The notes below the pieces were generated by a model. It was not told where the DNA came from and made no database searches. It was given only the letters and a program-made list of their open reading frames with translations. The translations under genes were made by a program, and so were the position numbers. A stretch of DNA of 64,000 nt from Novosphingobium album (ex Hu et al. 2023) (GTDB taxonomy: Bacteria > Pseudomonadota > Alphaproteobacteria > Sphingomonadales > Sphingomonadaceae). Of this stretch, positions 8,973 to 17,990 are shown piece after piece. The stretch spans positions 1-64,000 of the forward strand of contig NZ_JALHLE010000007.1 of NCBI RefSeq assembly GCF_022832385.1, written 5' to 3'. Each line of letters opens with the position of its first letter. The stretch's first letter is position 1.

Positions 8973-11477
8973 TTAGAAGTTGACGCGACCCGTGAGGTAC
9001 CATTCGCGCGGACGGCTCCAGGTGCCGTAGGCGGCACCGCCTGCAACCGAGACCTGGCCCGAGGTGATGTAGCGTTCCTTGAGCAGGTTGGTGCCGCCCA
9101 GCGAGAGCGACCAGCGGCCGTCAGGTTCGTGGTAGGTTATCGAACCGTTGAGGATGTCCGTTGCCGGACGTGCCACTAGCGCCGAGTTCTCGGTGTTGTT
9201 GAACAGCGAGGAGGTGTGGGTGTAGTCCACGCCGATCACGAAATCGCCGCCGGATGCGAGGTCGATCGTATACTGCGGGCTAAAACTGAACTTCCAGGAC
9301 GGTGTCTTGGACAACTTGGAGTCTGTGGTGACACCGGTCACGCCGAAGAGCACGTCGGTATAGCGGGCATGGGTGTAGCCAACCGCTGCTTGCAGGGTAA
9401 GTGCGGGCACCGGGCGAGCCTGCAGTTCGGCCTCGAATCCGTAGATCTCGGCGTCACCCGCATTGGCCAACGTCGGCGATGTTCCAACCTGGAAGTTGAG
9501 CTGGATGCCCTTGTAGTCGGTGTAGAAACCCGCGACGTTCAGGATGACCTTGCGATCTGCCAGCTCGGACTTGATGCCAAGTTCCCAGCTCGTCGCCTTT
9601 TCGGGCCCGAAACTGGGAGCCGTCGCACCAGCGACTGCAGGTGTCGTGAGACGCGTGGTCCAGCCACCGGACTTGTAGCCCTTGGAGTACGATGCGTAGA
9701 CCATCAGATCAGACGTGGGACGGTATTCCAGGCCGATCTTGGGCGAGAAGTTGGTGAACTTCTGGTGGTTGTTGCCCAGCGGGTAGATACGCAGAATGTC
9801 GGAAGCGTCCGGATAGCAGAAATTCGCAACGGCACACAGCAACTGCCTGTTTGCCTCGGACGGCTGATCGTTCAGGACGAGCTTGTAGAACGTGCCGTTT
9901 ACGTCACGCTGGAAGCCCTCGAAGTGCTTCTGCTCGATGGTGTAACGTGCGCCGAAAGTGACCGAGAGCTGGTCGGTCAGTTCGTAGTTGAGATTAGCGT
10001 AAGCGGCGTAGGACTTTGTCTTCAGCAGGTTCTGCCCGTCGATCTGCAGCAGCCCGCCGGGGAAGGTCACAAAGTCGTGGAGGTTGCCCTTCTCAACGAA
10101 GTAGTAAAGTCCGCCGACATATTTCAGGCGCCCGCCCGCTGCTTCGCCGGTCAGCTGAAGCTCTTGGCTGAACTGCTCTTGCTTCATCTGGAACGATGTT
10201 TCGAGCAGGGCCAATGGCGATCCGTCCTCGTCCTGCGCGCTACTCCAGTCGAGCTTTCGATAAGCCGTGATCGACTTGAGTTCGGCAGCCCCGAGATCGA
10301 GGCTGGCGGTTAGCGCAAGGCCCCAGTTCTTCAGGCGCGAGAAGTTGTTGCCCGTGGCGTAAGTCTTGTCCTTGTCGCCGGTGAGGAACTGATCACCCCA
10401 AGTGAGGTGATCATTACCCGAAACTTCGTCCACGTTGACGCCGGCCAACGGCGTGCCAACCGAGGCGCGGGTTCCGCAAAGGGCATCAAGCCCGATTGCG
10501 GCCATGGTCGTTGCCGGCGTACCGATACAAAGGTTATACAGCCCTCCGAAAACCTGAGCCGAATCAGATGGATCTCCGTACGTCGCAAGCAGCGAACTGG
10601 CGACGCCATTGTTGCTCTGGTGCAGATAGTCGCCAGCCAGAACGACCTTGAGCGTATCCGTCGGGGTCCATTTCAGCTTTGCGCGGACCGTCCACTCGTC
10701 ATCGCCGCCAAGGGTGCTAGGATGACCCGAACCGAAGCTAGGGAAGGAATCCTCCTCGTCGACGTATGCGCCGTCGGCCGGAAACGGAATGACCTTCTGA
10801 TAGCCGTCGCGGTTCTTCACCGAGAAGCTGACGCTCGACAGCAGGTTATCGGAAATCGGCACGTTGAGCGCGCCTTTCACGTCGATCCGGTTGAAGCTGC
10901 CGGTCGTGGCCTGGAGCTTGCCCCCGAAGACAGGCTCGGGATCGCGCGTGACGATCGAGATGGCGCCACCGATGGTGTTGCGGCCGAACAGTGTGCCCTG
11001 AGGGCCCTTCAGGATCTCGATGCGCTCGATATCCAGAAGGTCCTGGTTCGCACCGACCGAGCGGGCGAGATAGACACCGTCGAGATAGATACCGACGCCT
11101 GGATCGAGGTTGAAGGCGAAGTCGTTCTGCCCGATGCCTCGGATATAGGCCGCCAGGACAGAAGAAGAGCCGGAGAACGGCGTGCCGGCATCGAGAGTGA
11201 CGTTGGGAGCCAGGTTGCCGACCGAAACGACTTCGGTAATGCCCTTTTGCGCCAGTGCGTCAGCAGAAAAGGCCGTGATCGCGATCGGCACGTCCTGCAC
11301 GTTTTCGGCGCGCTTGGTGGCCGTTACGACGATCTCGGTCAGGCCGTTGTTATCGGCCTGAGGGGCCTGAGCAGCGCCGGCTTGAGACTGCGCAAACGCC
11401 GGCGCGGAAACAAGCGCAAGGCCGCTTACACCGGCCAGAAACGCAATACGAGCCACATCGAAAAAATAGCTTCCCAT
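8973..11477 (-). CDS. TonB-dependent receptor
   Basis: An 834-residue outer-membrane receptor. It has a signal peptide ending at about AFAQ (residues 26-29), a TonB-box/plug start LTEIVVTATKRAENVQ near 46-61, the plug with RIEILKGPQGTLFGRNTIGG near 151-170, and a beta-barrel ending in YLTGRVNF with terminal Phe. It is the first gene of the operon, with a 350 bp AT-rich leader. Because it is linked to catabolic enzymes and an AraC regulator rather than siderophore genes, uptake of a hydrophobic or bulky carbon source is more likely than iron uptake. Confidence 0.93.
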   Translation of the reverse strand: MGSYFFDVARIAFLAGVSGLALVSAPAFAQSQAGAAQAPQADNNGLTEIVVTATKRAENVQDVPIAITAFSADALAQKGITEVVSVGNLAPNVTLDAGTPFSGSSSVLAAYIRGIGQNDFAFNLDPGVGIYLDGVYLARSVGANQDLLDIERIEILKGPQGTLFGRNTIGGAISIVTRDPEPVFGGKLQATTGSFNRIDVKGALNVPISDNLLSSVSFSVKNRDGYQKVIPFPADGAYVDEEDSFPSFGSGHPSTLGGDDEWTVRAKLKWTPTDTLKVVLAGDYLHQSNNGVASSLLATYGDPSDSAQVFGGLYNLCIGTPATTMAAIGLDALCGTRASVGTPLAGVNVDEVSGNDHLTWGDQFLTGDKDKTYATGNNFSRLKNWGLALTASLDLGAAELKSITAYRKLDWSSAQDEDGSPLALLETSFQMKQEQFSQELQLTGEAAGGRLKYVGGLYYFVEKGNLHDFVTFPGGLLQIDGQNLLKTKSYAAYANLNYELTDQLSVTFGARYTIEQKHFEGFQRDVNGTFYKLVLNDQPSEANRQLLCAVANFCYPDASDILRIYPLGNNHQKFTNFSPKIGLEYRPTSDLMVYASYSKGYKSGGWTTRLTTPAVAGATAPSFGPEKATSWELGIKSELADRKVILNVAGFYTDYKGIQLNFQVGTSPTLANAGDAEIYGFEAELQARPVPALTLQAAVGYTHARYTDVLFGVTGVTTDSKLSKTPSWKFSFSPQYTIDLASGGDFVIGVDYTHTSSLFNNTENSALVARPATDILNGSITYHEPDGRWSLSLGGTNLLKERYITSGQVSVAGGAAYGTWSRPREWYLTGRVNF

Positions 11478-11827
11478 TCACCCCTCCCATAAATCGCAGA
11501 TAATTCCCCCGCGCCTGCCACTTTTGCAGGTCGCCGAAGCTCCGCTATTCAATGCAGCGTTGATGCACGACGGCAGGGATGACTGTCTGCGCTGGCGCAG
11601 TCCAAACTATTTGCAAAAACGGAACAAAGGCCCGCTCCTGCCTGTGAGCTTGCTGGAAACGGAACTACCCGAGCGCGATCAATTTTTTTATAAATCATAT
11701 ATATATCAATGCTTTATCTTACACCTGCAAAGGCAATCTCCCATCACTGCAATCAAAACGGAACACAAATTTTGCATTTTCACCAGATTGCTATAAAATA
11801 GAACAATAATTCGGAGAGGATAAAACA
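11478..11827. promoter_or_regulatory. Divergent control region between receptor operon and AraC gene
   Basis: This 350 bp gap between two divergent starts is clearly AT-richer than its surroundings, with a T7 tract and repeated TATATA near 11690-11706. Three direct copies of a ten-base motif, (A/G)AAACGGAAC, occur at 11616-11625, 11656-11665 and 11755-11764, all on the + strand. They are good candidates for binding sites of the adjacent AraC-type regulator. The AraC start has GGAGAGGAT before its ATG. A 90-codon open frame inside (11524-11796) has no recognisable features and is taken as chance. Exact -35/-10 boxes are not assigned. Confidence 0.6.
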
Positions 11828-12817
11828 ATGTCGGATTCGCAGAACGCGGCAGCTATGCGAGCGTCGCAGAAAGTCGTCGGAACTCCTTCGGAATGGTCAC
11901 GCAAACTCTCGGAAATCTTCGTGGAACTGGAGTTCGAGCAGCTTGAACAAGACAAGCCGGTAAGCAGCGTCATGCGCAGCTATCCGTTCGGTGACACCAC
12001 ATTTATTCGCGCCACGACCAAAGGCGGCCGGCACGTGGTCAAGCGCACATGGGACCTGATAGAAAAGTCTCAGTCCAACAACTTCTTCATAGGCTACATG
12101 CTGTCTGGGTCAGCCATCCTGACCCAGAACATGCACAAGGCAACGCTTAGCCGCGCCGACCTTGCCATTCTGGATTGCACGCAGGAATACCGCATCGAAG
12201 TGCCCTGCAGCTTCGATGCATTGTGGATCAGTGTTCCGCGATATCGGATCGAGGGGCGTTTGGCTTCGCTGAGCGATATTACGGCTCATCGCGTGATCGG
12301 GTCTTCAGGCTTGGGCCGGCTTGCTTCGGAACTGGTCAATGCCGCCTTTCGCGAATGCAGCAAGATCAGCGCTGCAGAAGCCAATAGGGTCACCAATTCC
12401 CTGCTCGATATTCTGGGAATCAGCCTTGCTCAGCAACTTGCGGCCAACCAGAAATCGACAAGCTACTGCTCCAGCCTGCTGCGCCGCATTCAAGACTATG
12501 TGGAGAACAACTTGGATGACGATAGTCTGACCCCAGCGAAAATCGCGGCTGCCCATGGAGTGAGCGCCCGATACGTGAACAAGCTCTTCGAAAAGGAAGG
12601 CATTTCGACCGCCAAATGGCTCAAGATGCGACGCCTGGAGCGCTGCAGGGCCGACCTTGAATGCACCAGAAAGAGTGATCTTTCCATAAGTCAGATCGCG
12701 TTCGATCACGGCTTCGGCAACATCAGCAGCTTCAATCGTGCCTTCAAGGATCGTTACAACGTCTCGCCCCGGGCCTTCCGCAGTCCACCTGCCAATCCCA
12801 TACAGATGAGCACGTAG
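11828..12817 (+). CDS. AraC family transcriptional regulator
   Basis: A 329-residue regulator with an N-terminal ligand-binding domain of the AraC_binding_2 type and a C-terminal pair of helix-turn-helix motifs (about residues 220-320). The first HTH reads LTPAKIAAAHGVSARYVNKLF and the second is ISQIAFDHGFGNISSFNRAF, followed by the usual SPRAFR end. It diverges from the receptor-led catabolic operon and most likely activates it in response to the substrate or its CoA ester. Its coding DNA is somewhat less GC-rich than core genes here. The stop is only 19 bp from the left end of the IS element. Confidence 0.9.
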   Translation: MSDSQNAAAMRASQKVVGTPSEWSRKLSEIFVELEFEQLEQDKPVSSVMRSYPFGDTTFIRATTKGGRHVVKRTWDLIEKSQSNNFFIGYMLSGSAILTQNMHKATLSRADLAILDCTQEYRIEVPCSFDALWISVPRYRIEGRLASLSDITAHRVIGSSGLGRLASELVNAAFRECSKISAAEANRVTNSLLDILGISLAQQLAANQKSTSYCSSLLRRIQDYVENNLDDDSLTPAKIAAAHGVSARYVNKLFEKEGISTAKWLKMRRLERCRADLECTRKSDLSISQIAFDHGFGNISSFNRAFKDRYNVSPRAFRSPPANPIQMST

Positions 12818-12910
12818 GCACGGAAACGCGCAAAACTGTCCGTCGTCAGAACATTTGGCGCAGATCGCGGCGTAAATTAGCGGAGAACGGACCTCGTCTG
12901 GGGTTTGATG

Positions 12911-13891
12911 TTAGGCGGCGAGCTTGCGGTGCTGCAAGCGCCGATGTTCGATGGTCTGTCGCTTGATGGTTTCGCGGCGCTTGATGATGGCTGGAGCCCT
13001 GCCGAAGTACGCGTCGGCGGGCGTCACGTTGGCCAAGCTCTCGTGGTATCGCTGGTGATTGTAATGTTCGACGAAGGCCTCGATCTGGGCTTCGAGATCG
13101 CCGGGCAGGAAGTAGTTCTCCAGCAGGATGCGGTTCTTCAGGGTCTGGTGCCAGCGCTCGATCTTGCCCTGGGTCTGCGGATGGCATGGGGCGCCGCGCA
13201 CGTGGCTCATCTTGTTGGCCTCGATGTATTCGGCCAGTTCACCTGCGATGTAGCTCGGCCCGTTGTCGCTGAGCAGCCGCGGCTTGTGCAGCACCGTGGC
13301 GCTGTCGCAGCCGGAAGCCGCCAGGGCGAGGTCCAGCGTGTCGGTCACGTCCTCGGCACGCATGTTGGTGCACAGCTTCCAGGCGATGATGTAGCGCGAG
13401 AAGTCGTCGAGCACGGTCGACAGGTACATCCAGCCCCAGCCGATGATCTTGAAGTAGGTGAAGTCGGTTTGCCACATCTCGTTCGGGCGGGTGGTCTTGG
13501 TATGGAAGGCGTCGGCGGCCTTGATCACGACGAAGGCCGGGCTGGTGATCAGGTCGTGGGCCTTGAGCAGACGGTAAACCGTTGATTCCGACACGAAGTA
13601 GCGCTTCTCATCGGTGAACCGCACCGCCAGTTCGCGGGGGGATAGCTCGGTCGTTTCCAGCGCCATCTCGACGATCTGGTCCTGGACGTCGTCACTGATG
13701 CGGTTCCACACGCGGCTCGGTGCCGATGGCCGATCCTCCAAGGCCTCCGGCCCGCCTTCAAGGTAGCGATCATACCAGCGGTAGAACGTCCGGCGGGCAA
13801 TGCCGAGCTGGTCCAGCGTGCGCTTGGCGGGCAGGTGCGACTGCTCGACGATCCTGATGATCTCGAGCTTCTCGGATGCGGGATACCTCAT
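12911..13891 (-). CDS. IS3 family transposase OrfB (DDE integrase domain)
   Basis: About 326 residues from the ATG at 13891, which overlaps the orfA stop as ATGA. The N-terminus has a helix-turn-helix (LPAKRTLDQLGIARRTFYRWY), then the rve integrase core with the DDE triad: D in WQTDFTYFK, D in LLSDNGPSY and E in GKIERWHQ. The frame stays open upstream of the ATG through the slippery site, so OrfAB fusion by -1 frameshifting is expected to make the active transposase. No internal stop or frameshift damages it. Confidence 0.9.
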   Translation of the reverse strand: MRYPASEKLEIIRIVEQSHLPAKRTLDQLGIARRTFYRWYDRYLEGGPEALEDRPSAPSRVWNRISDDVQDQIVEMALETTELSPRELAVRFTDEKRYFVSESTVYRLLKAHDLITSPAFVVIKAADAFHTKTTRPNEMWQTDFTYFKIIGWGWMYLSTVLDDFSRYIIAWKLCTNMRAEDVTDTLDLALAASGCDSATVLHKPRLLSDNGPSYIAGELAEYIEANKMSHVRGAPCHPQTQGKIERWHQTLKNRILLENYFLPGDLEAQIEAFVEHYNHQRYHESLANVTPADAYFGRAPAIIKRRETIKRQTIEHRRLQHRKLAA

Positions 13892-14271
13892 TCGTCGTCG
13901 CCCCCATCCGCGATCATGCTTTTTTTCAGCAGACGGTTTTCCAGCGTCAGGTCGGCCACGCATTCCTTGAGGGCGCGGGCTTCGCGGCGCAGATCCTGCA
14001 CCTCGCCGGTGGTCGCGGCACGGGCGGTATCGCCGGCCAGGCGCCGCTTGCCTGCTTCCATGAACTCCTTCGACCAGGTGTAGTACAGGCTCTGGGCGAT
14101 GCCTTTCTTCCGGCACAGCTCGGCGATGCTGTCTTCGCCGCGCAGGCCTTCGAGAACGATGCGGATCTTGTCCTCGGCCGAGAAGTGCCGCCGGGTCTGT
14201 CGCCGGATGTCCTTCACCACCTGCTCCGCAGGCGCCTTCGGCGATTTTGCATAGGAGGATTTGGGCTTCAT
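13888..14271 (-). CDS. IS3 family transposase OrfA (helix-turn-helix protein)
   Basis: A 127-residue protein with a HTH_Tnp_1-type domain (RRHFSAEDKIRIVLEGL then SIAELCRKKGIAQSLYYTW) and a C-terminal leucine-rich coiled coil (LRREARALKECVADLTLENRLLKK) used for multimerisation. It ends over the orfB start. Typical for IS3-family orfA, which binds the ends of the element and regulates transposition. Confidence 0.88.
   Translation of the reverse strand: MKPKSSYAKSPKAPAEQVVKDIRRQTRRHFSAEDKIRIVLEGLRGEDSIAELCRKKGIAQSLYYTWSKEFMEAGKRRLAGDTARAATTGEVQDLRREARALKECVADLTLENRLLKKSMIADGGDDE
13919..13926 (-). other. Programmed -1 ribosomal frameshift site (A7G) of the IS
   Basis: On the minus strand the sequence CTGAAAAAAAGC places a canonical A_AAA_AAG slippery heptamer near the end of orfA. 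Slipping back one base takes ribosomes from ...LLKK into the open orfB frame (KHDRGWGRRRMRYP), giving the OrfAB fusion. This is the known mechanism in the IS3 family; frameshift efficiency is not known here. Confidence 0.75.
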
Positions 14272-14315
14272 CTTCGTTCCTTCGTCACTACGACGAAGCC
14301 CAAATCCTCCTTAAA

Positions 14316-15353
14316 TCACAACCTCAAATCTGTGCCATTGGTGCTGACGGGGAACACCCAATCGCGAAAGCTCGACCGAAAACCATGGACCGTCGCTGGA
14401 ACATCCATACCGCGCACAAGCTCCAGCAGCGCCATGTCGGAAAGGGTTGAGCCGCTGATGGCCCCCGGAAAGACCAGATCGCAGTCAGCAATGCGTAGCG
14501 CCCGTGCCCTGCGGAACACATCGGTCGCTTGATGAGAAAGCGGAACGGCGTGCTCGACTTCCATCTTCATCCGATCCTCTGGAATTGTCCAAAGTGTCAG
14601 ATCGTCATCGAATTCATCCCAACGGGCGCCCCGGATCTCCCCTGAACGGACCGCCGTCAGAATGAGTGCTTCCAGCGCCAGGGTACTTGCGCATGCCGGC
14701 TTGGACTGGAGCTGCTTCACGAAGCCATTGACCTGCGCATGCGGCAGCGCCGCAAAATGTCCTTTCTTCTTTGGCTGGCGCGGGAGGCCTTTCGAGATCG
14801 AGCGCATGGGCGCCTCGCTTTGCCGAAAGCCGTTGGAATAGGACCAATCGAGCACGGTCCCGATGCGCTGCCTGACGCGGCGCGCCGTCTCGGGGATTTC
14901 CAGCCAAATTTCGGCAAGAACATCGCGGATCATGGGGCCGTCGATCTTGTCTACCTTCAGCTTGCCAAGCTTCGGATAGGCATAGAGCTCGAGGGTCTTG
15001 ATCCACTGTTTGGTGTGCTTGCCGTTCTTCCAGCCTTTCACCATCTCGGCATGAGCCTTTTTGGCGGCCTGTTCGAACGTCGGGATCACCCTTGTGACCC
15101 TGCGGCGCTCTTCGAGCGGGTCGATCCCCGCCGCGGCGAGCTTCTTGGCCGCAGCTGCTTCCAGGCGAGCAGCGCGGACGGGCACATGGCGAACCTCACC
15201 AAGTCCGATGTCCCTGCGCGTGCCGTTCACCTGGATGCGAAGCACCCAGCTTTTGCCACCGGAAGGCGAAATCCTGAGATAAAGGCCATCACCGTCGACG
15301 TAGCGTCCGGGCTCTGTGAGTTCCGCAATGATGGCGGCGTTCAGTTTTCCCAT
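14316..15353 (-). pseudogene. Tyrosine-type site-specific integrase, C-terminus removed by IS
   Basis: Starts MGKLNAAIIAEL with a DUF4102-type arm-binding domain, a SAM-like core-binding domain (about 100-190), and the catalytic domain with the first Arg in TAVRSGEIRGARWDEFD and the HGFRSSFRDW box. Just after FRDW the reading frame enters the IS right end at 14356 and stops 14 codons later, so the second His/Trp and the nucleophilic Tyr are lost. Only 19 bp separate the AraC stop from the other IS end, so the missing part is deleted. It sits 185 bp from the 3' end of tRNA-Ser, the usual place for island integrases. Must be inactive as a recombinase. Confidence 0.85.
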
Positions 15354-15538
15354 GCCGCGATGGTACCATCAGACGAGGCATTTTTGAAGGCCACCCGAGA
15401 CCCACAGTACCACACTCAGGCCCACATTCGTTTTCGGACACAGGCGAACGGCCACGAATGACCGCGAACAAAAAGCACGAATTATCCGATAGTTATTGTG
15501 ATTTTCCGGATGATCGCGAACCGTAGCGAACGGGCAAA

Positions 15539-15628
<90 letters not shown>

Positions 15629-15786
15629 GACTGAGATCGCTATGCGGAGGAAGCCTCCGCCGGGTCGAGCGAAGCGCGCCGGTAGCCCAGTTGATCGCGC
15701 TTGCCAAGCCCCTCTTTTCGGAAAAAGCGGGGATCGATCAGCAGCCTTGCTTGTTTCATCCAGCCGCCAAACCTATATTGCCCCAC

Positions 15787-16167
15787 ATGAACAGGGCGAC
15801 CTTTTTCTCCCAGCAGGCCGGACGGGTCATCGATGCCCCCCGGTTGACGCGTGCACGGTTCGCAATCGGTGACGTGGTCCGCCACAAGCATCACGACTTC
15901 CGCGGTGTCATTTTCGACATCGACCCGGTTTTCGCCAACAGCGAGGAATGGTATCAGTCGATCCCGGTCGATGTGCGTCCGCTGCGCGAGCAGCCCTATT
16001 ACCATCTTCTCGCCGAAAACGAGGAATCGAGCTACGTCGCCTACGTCAGCCAGCAAAACCTGATGGCCGACAGCGAAGGCGGCCCGGTCGATCACCCTTC
16101 GCTGTCACAAATTTTCGACGAGTACCAAAACGGCCGCTATCAGTTGCGGCGCGGCCTCGCCCACTGA
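15787..16167 (+). CDS. hspQ: Heat shock protein HspQ (YccV-like)
   Basis: A 126-residue protein with the YccV/HspQ core: ARFAIGDVVRHKHHDFRGVIFDIDP at about 23-47, then PYYHLLAEN near 73-81 and YVSQQNL near 90-96. The family binds hemimethylated DNA in some bacteria and acts as a specificity factor for Lon protease. Start chosen at the ATG at 15787 because upstream codons overlap the tRNA. It is monocistronic between tRNA-Ser and a convergent permease gene. Family assignment is strong; the molecular role in this organism is inferred. Confidence 0.88.
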   Translation: MNRATFFSQQAGRVIDAPRLTRARFAIGDVVRHKHHDFRGVIFDIDPVFANSEEWYQSIPVDVRPLREQPYYHLLAENEESSYVAYVSQQNLMADSEGGPVDHPSLSQIFDEYQNGRYQLRRGLAH

Positions 16168-16295
16168 CTTTTCCCGTTTAGCGGCCCCTAAGTCGCCGTC
16201 GCAGATTCCCGGGGCACTGAAGGATCATTCTGCGTCAAAGCACAGCTGCCACTCGATCATGGTTGCGGTATCCGCGGTCATGGCTGCCAGTGCGT

Positions 16296-17174
16296 TCAGC
16301 TCTTGAGTTTCCAGCCCGAACGCAGGATCAGATAGATGATCGAGGCGAAGACGATGTTCACCACGCCCAGCCCCAGCGCACCGTGCAGCACCGCCATGTT
16401 GGTATCGCCGATGTCGCTGGCGCCGAGGAAGCCGAAGCGGAAGCCCGAGATCACGTAGAAGAACGGATTGCCCCGGCTGATCGCCTGGAATGCGGGCGCC
16501 AGATTGTCGATCACATAGAACGTGCCCGAAAGCAGCGAGAGCGGCGCGATCACGAAATTGGTGATCGCGGCATTGTGATCGAACTTCTCTGCCCAGATCG
16601 AGGACAGAAAGCCGAGCAGCGCGAGGAAGATCGAACCCATCAGGCCGAACCACACAGCAGCCCAGGGATGCGCGATTGACAGGTCCACACCCGGCCACAG
16701 CAGCATGGCGCCGGACAGCACCAGCCCCACAAGCACTGCCCTTGTCACAGCAGCAGCGACCATCGCCAGCATCAGTTCGCCTTCGCTGAGCGGCGGCATC
16801 AGGAAATCGATGATGGTTCCCTGGATCTTGCCGGACAGGAAGGAGAAGCTGGCATTGGCAAACGCATTCTGCATCATGCCCATGACGATCAGGCCCGGCG
16901 CCACGAACGTGGCGAAGTTGACACCGAGCACTTCCTTCCCCCCGCGCCCCAGCGCGACGGTGAAGATCACAAGAAACAGCATGGTGGTGATCGCAGGGGC
17001 CCATATCGTCTGGGTCTGCACCTTGAAGAAGCGCCTCACCTCCTTCATATAGAGCGTCTTGAGCCCCACCCAGTTGACCTGGTGGATCAGGGGTTCGCCC
17101 TTTGCCGGAAACCGGCGAGGCTGCGCAAGCGCGGTGGGTGTCAGCAGTTCGGTCGAATTCGTTTGATCGGCCAT
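16296..17174 (-). CDS. ABC-2 type transporter permease
   Basis: A 292-residue membrane protein with about six hydrophobic segments. An N-terminal cytoplasmic helix with WVGLKTLYMKEVRRFFKVQTQT precedes the first membrane span, and the ABC-2 signature is visible around FLMPPLSEGELMLAMV and SLLSGTFYVIDNLAPAFQAISRGNPFFYV. It is like YadH-type exporter permeases of lipids or drugs. The partner ATPase is not adjacent: HspQ lies downstream on the opposite strand and GcrA diverges upstream. The start ATG at 17174 (MADQTNS) is chosen; longer in-frame codons overlap gcrA. Confidence 0.87.
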   Translation of the reverse strand: MADQTNSTELLTPTALAQPRRFPAKGEPLIHQVNWVGLKTLYMKEVRRFFKVQTQTIWAPAITTMLFLVIFTVALGRGGKEVLGVNFATFVAPGLIVMGMMQNAFANASFSFLSGKIQGTIIDFLMPPLSEGELMLAMVAAAVTRAVLVGLVLSGAMLLWPGVDLSIAHPWAAVWFGLMGSIFLALLGFLSSIWAEKFDHNAAITNFVIAPLSLLSGTFYVIDNLAPAFQAISRGNPFFYVISGFRFGFLGASDIGDTNMAVLHGALGLGVVNIVFASIIYLILRSGWKLKS

Positions 17175-17267
17175 GAACCGGCGACTATCGGCTGCGGCCT
17201 TGCGAAGCAAGCGGGCATCACGCATTTCGGGGTGATTCTTTGACCCCGGCAGGAAATTGGAACGGGA

Positions 17268-17972
17268 ATGAGCTGGACTGACGAGCGGATCGAGAAGCTG
17301 ACCAAGATGTGGGAAGGCGGCGCCACCGCCAGCCAGATCGCGGAAGAGCTGGGCGGCGTAAGCCGCAACGCGGTTATCGGCAAGGCGCATCGCCTTGGCC
17401 TTAAGGCACGCCCGTCCCCCGTGAAAGCGAACGAAAAGCCCGCACGGCCGGCTGCCCCCAAGAAAGCCAAGCCAGCCTCCGAAGCGCCCGCGCCCCGCGC
17501 CGCCGAACCGGCAGGTCAGGCTCCCGAACGCAAGCCCGCGCCGGTTCCGGCAGCGCCCGCGGCACGTGCCGCCGAGCCCGCCGCTCCCACGCCCGCTACC
17601 GCCGAACCTGCTGCAGAAGCCCCAGCGAAGCCGCAGCCCCGGATCATTTCGGTAGGCCCCGGCGGCTTCCTGCGCCAGGGCCCCGGCGACCAGCAGGCAC
17701 CGATCCCGCCGGCCCCGCCGCGCCGTCTGGTTCCGGCCAAGCCGAGCCCGGAAATCGCTGACAAGACCAGCCTGCTCGATCTCAACGACCGCATCTGCCG
17801 CTGGCCAATGGGCCACCCCGGCGAGCCGGACTTCCACTTCTGCGGCGAAAAGGTGAACCCGGGCTTCCCGTATTGCGTCGACCACTGCGGCCGGGCCTAT
17901 CAGGCCCAGCTGCCGCGCGGCGCGCGCCGGCCTCCTCCGCCCCTGCCTTTCGGCGGCCCGCGCGTCCGCTAG
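17268..17972 (+). CDS. gcrA: GcrA family cell cycle regulator
   Basis: A 234-residue protein starting MSWTDERIEKLTKMWEGG, with a helix-turn-helix (TASQIAEELGGVSRNAVIGKA, split about residues 20-40) typical of GcrA. A long Ala/Pro-rich linker (about 50-165) joins it to a C-terminal sigma-factor-interacting part with RICRWPMGHPGEPDFHFCGE and PYCVDHCGRAYQ. In Caulobacter GcrA activates promoters carrying GANTC sites methylated by CcrM; a GATTC lies about 35 bp before this start, possibly relevant to autoregulation. The linker is long compared with Caulobacter GcrA (about 170 aa). Confidence 0.93.
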   Translation: MSWTDERIEKLTKMWEGGATASQIAEELGGVSRNAVIGKAHRLGLKARPSPVKANEKPARPAAPKKAKPASEAPAPRAAEPAGQAPERKPAPVPAAPAARAAEPAAPTPATAEPAAEAPAKPQPRIISVGPGGFLRQGPGDQQAPIPPAPPRRLVPAKPSPEIADKTSLLDLNDRICRWPMGHPGEPDFHFCGEKVNPGFPYCVDHCGRAYQAQLPRGARRPPPPLPFGGPRVR

Positions 17973-17990
17973 AACGGGGCTGGAGCGGTC

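Larger units (their letters stand above)
12837..14356 (-). mobile_element. Complete IS3-family insertion sequence
   Basis: A 1520 bp element bounded by imperfect 29 bp inverted repeats, both starting TGT: 12837-12865 and the complement of 14328-14356. They align without gaps at 21 of 29 positions. It carries orfA and orfB in the usual overlapping arrangement with a slippery A7G tract. No matching short direct repeat flanks it: the left flank ends in AAAAC and the right flank starts CCCAATC. The right end cuts an integrase gene, and the remainder of that gene is absent on the left, so the element lies at a rearrangement or deletion junction and is not a simple insertion. It looks intact and potentially mobile. 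Confidence 0.85.

Noticed and set aside
11524..11796. A 90-codon + frame in the receptor/AraC control region
   Set aside because: AT-rich promoter DNA, no ribosome site, no sequence features; better explained as regulatory DNA.
12830..14365. Target-site duplication of the IS3 element
   Set aside because: Flanks AAAAC and CCCAATC do not match at 3-5 bp, so no duplication is claimed; this supports a deletion junction instead.
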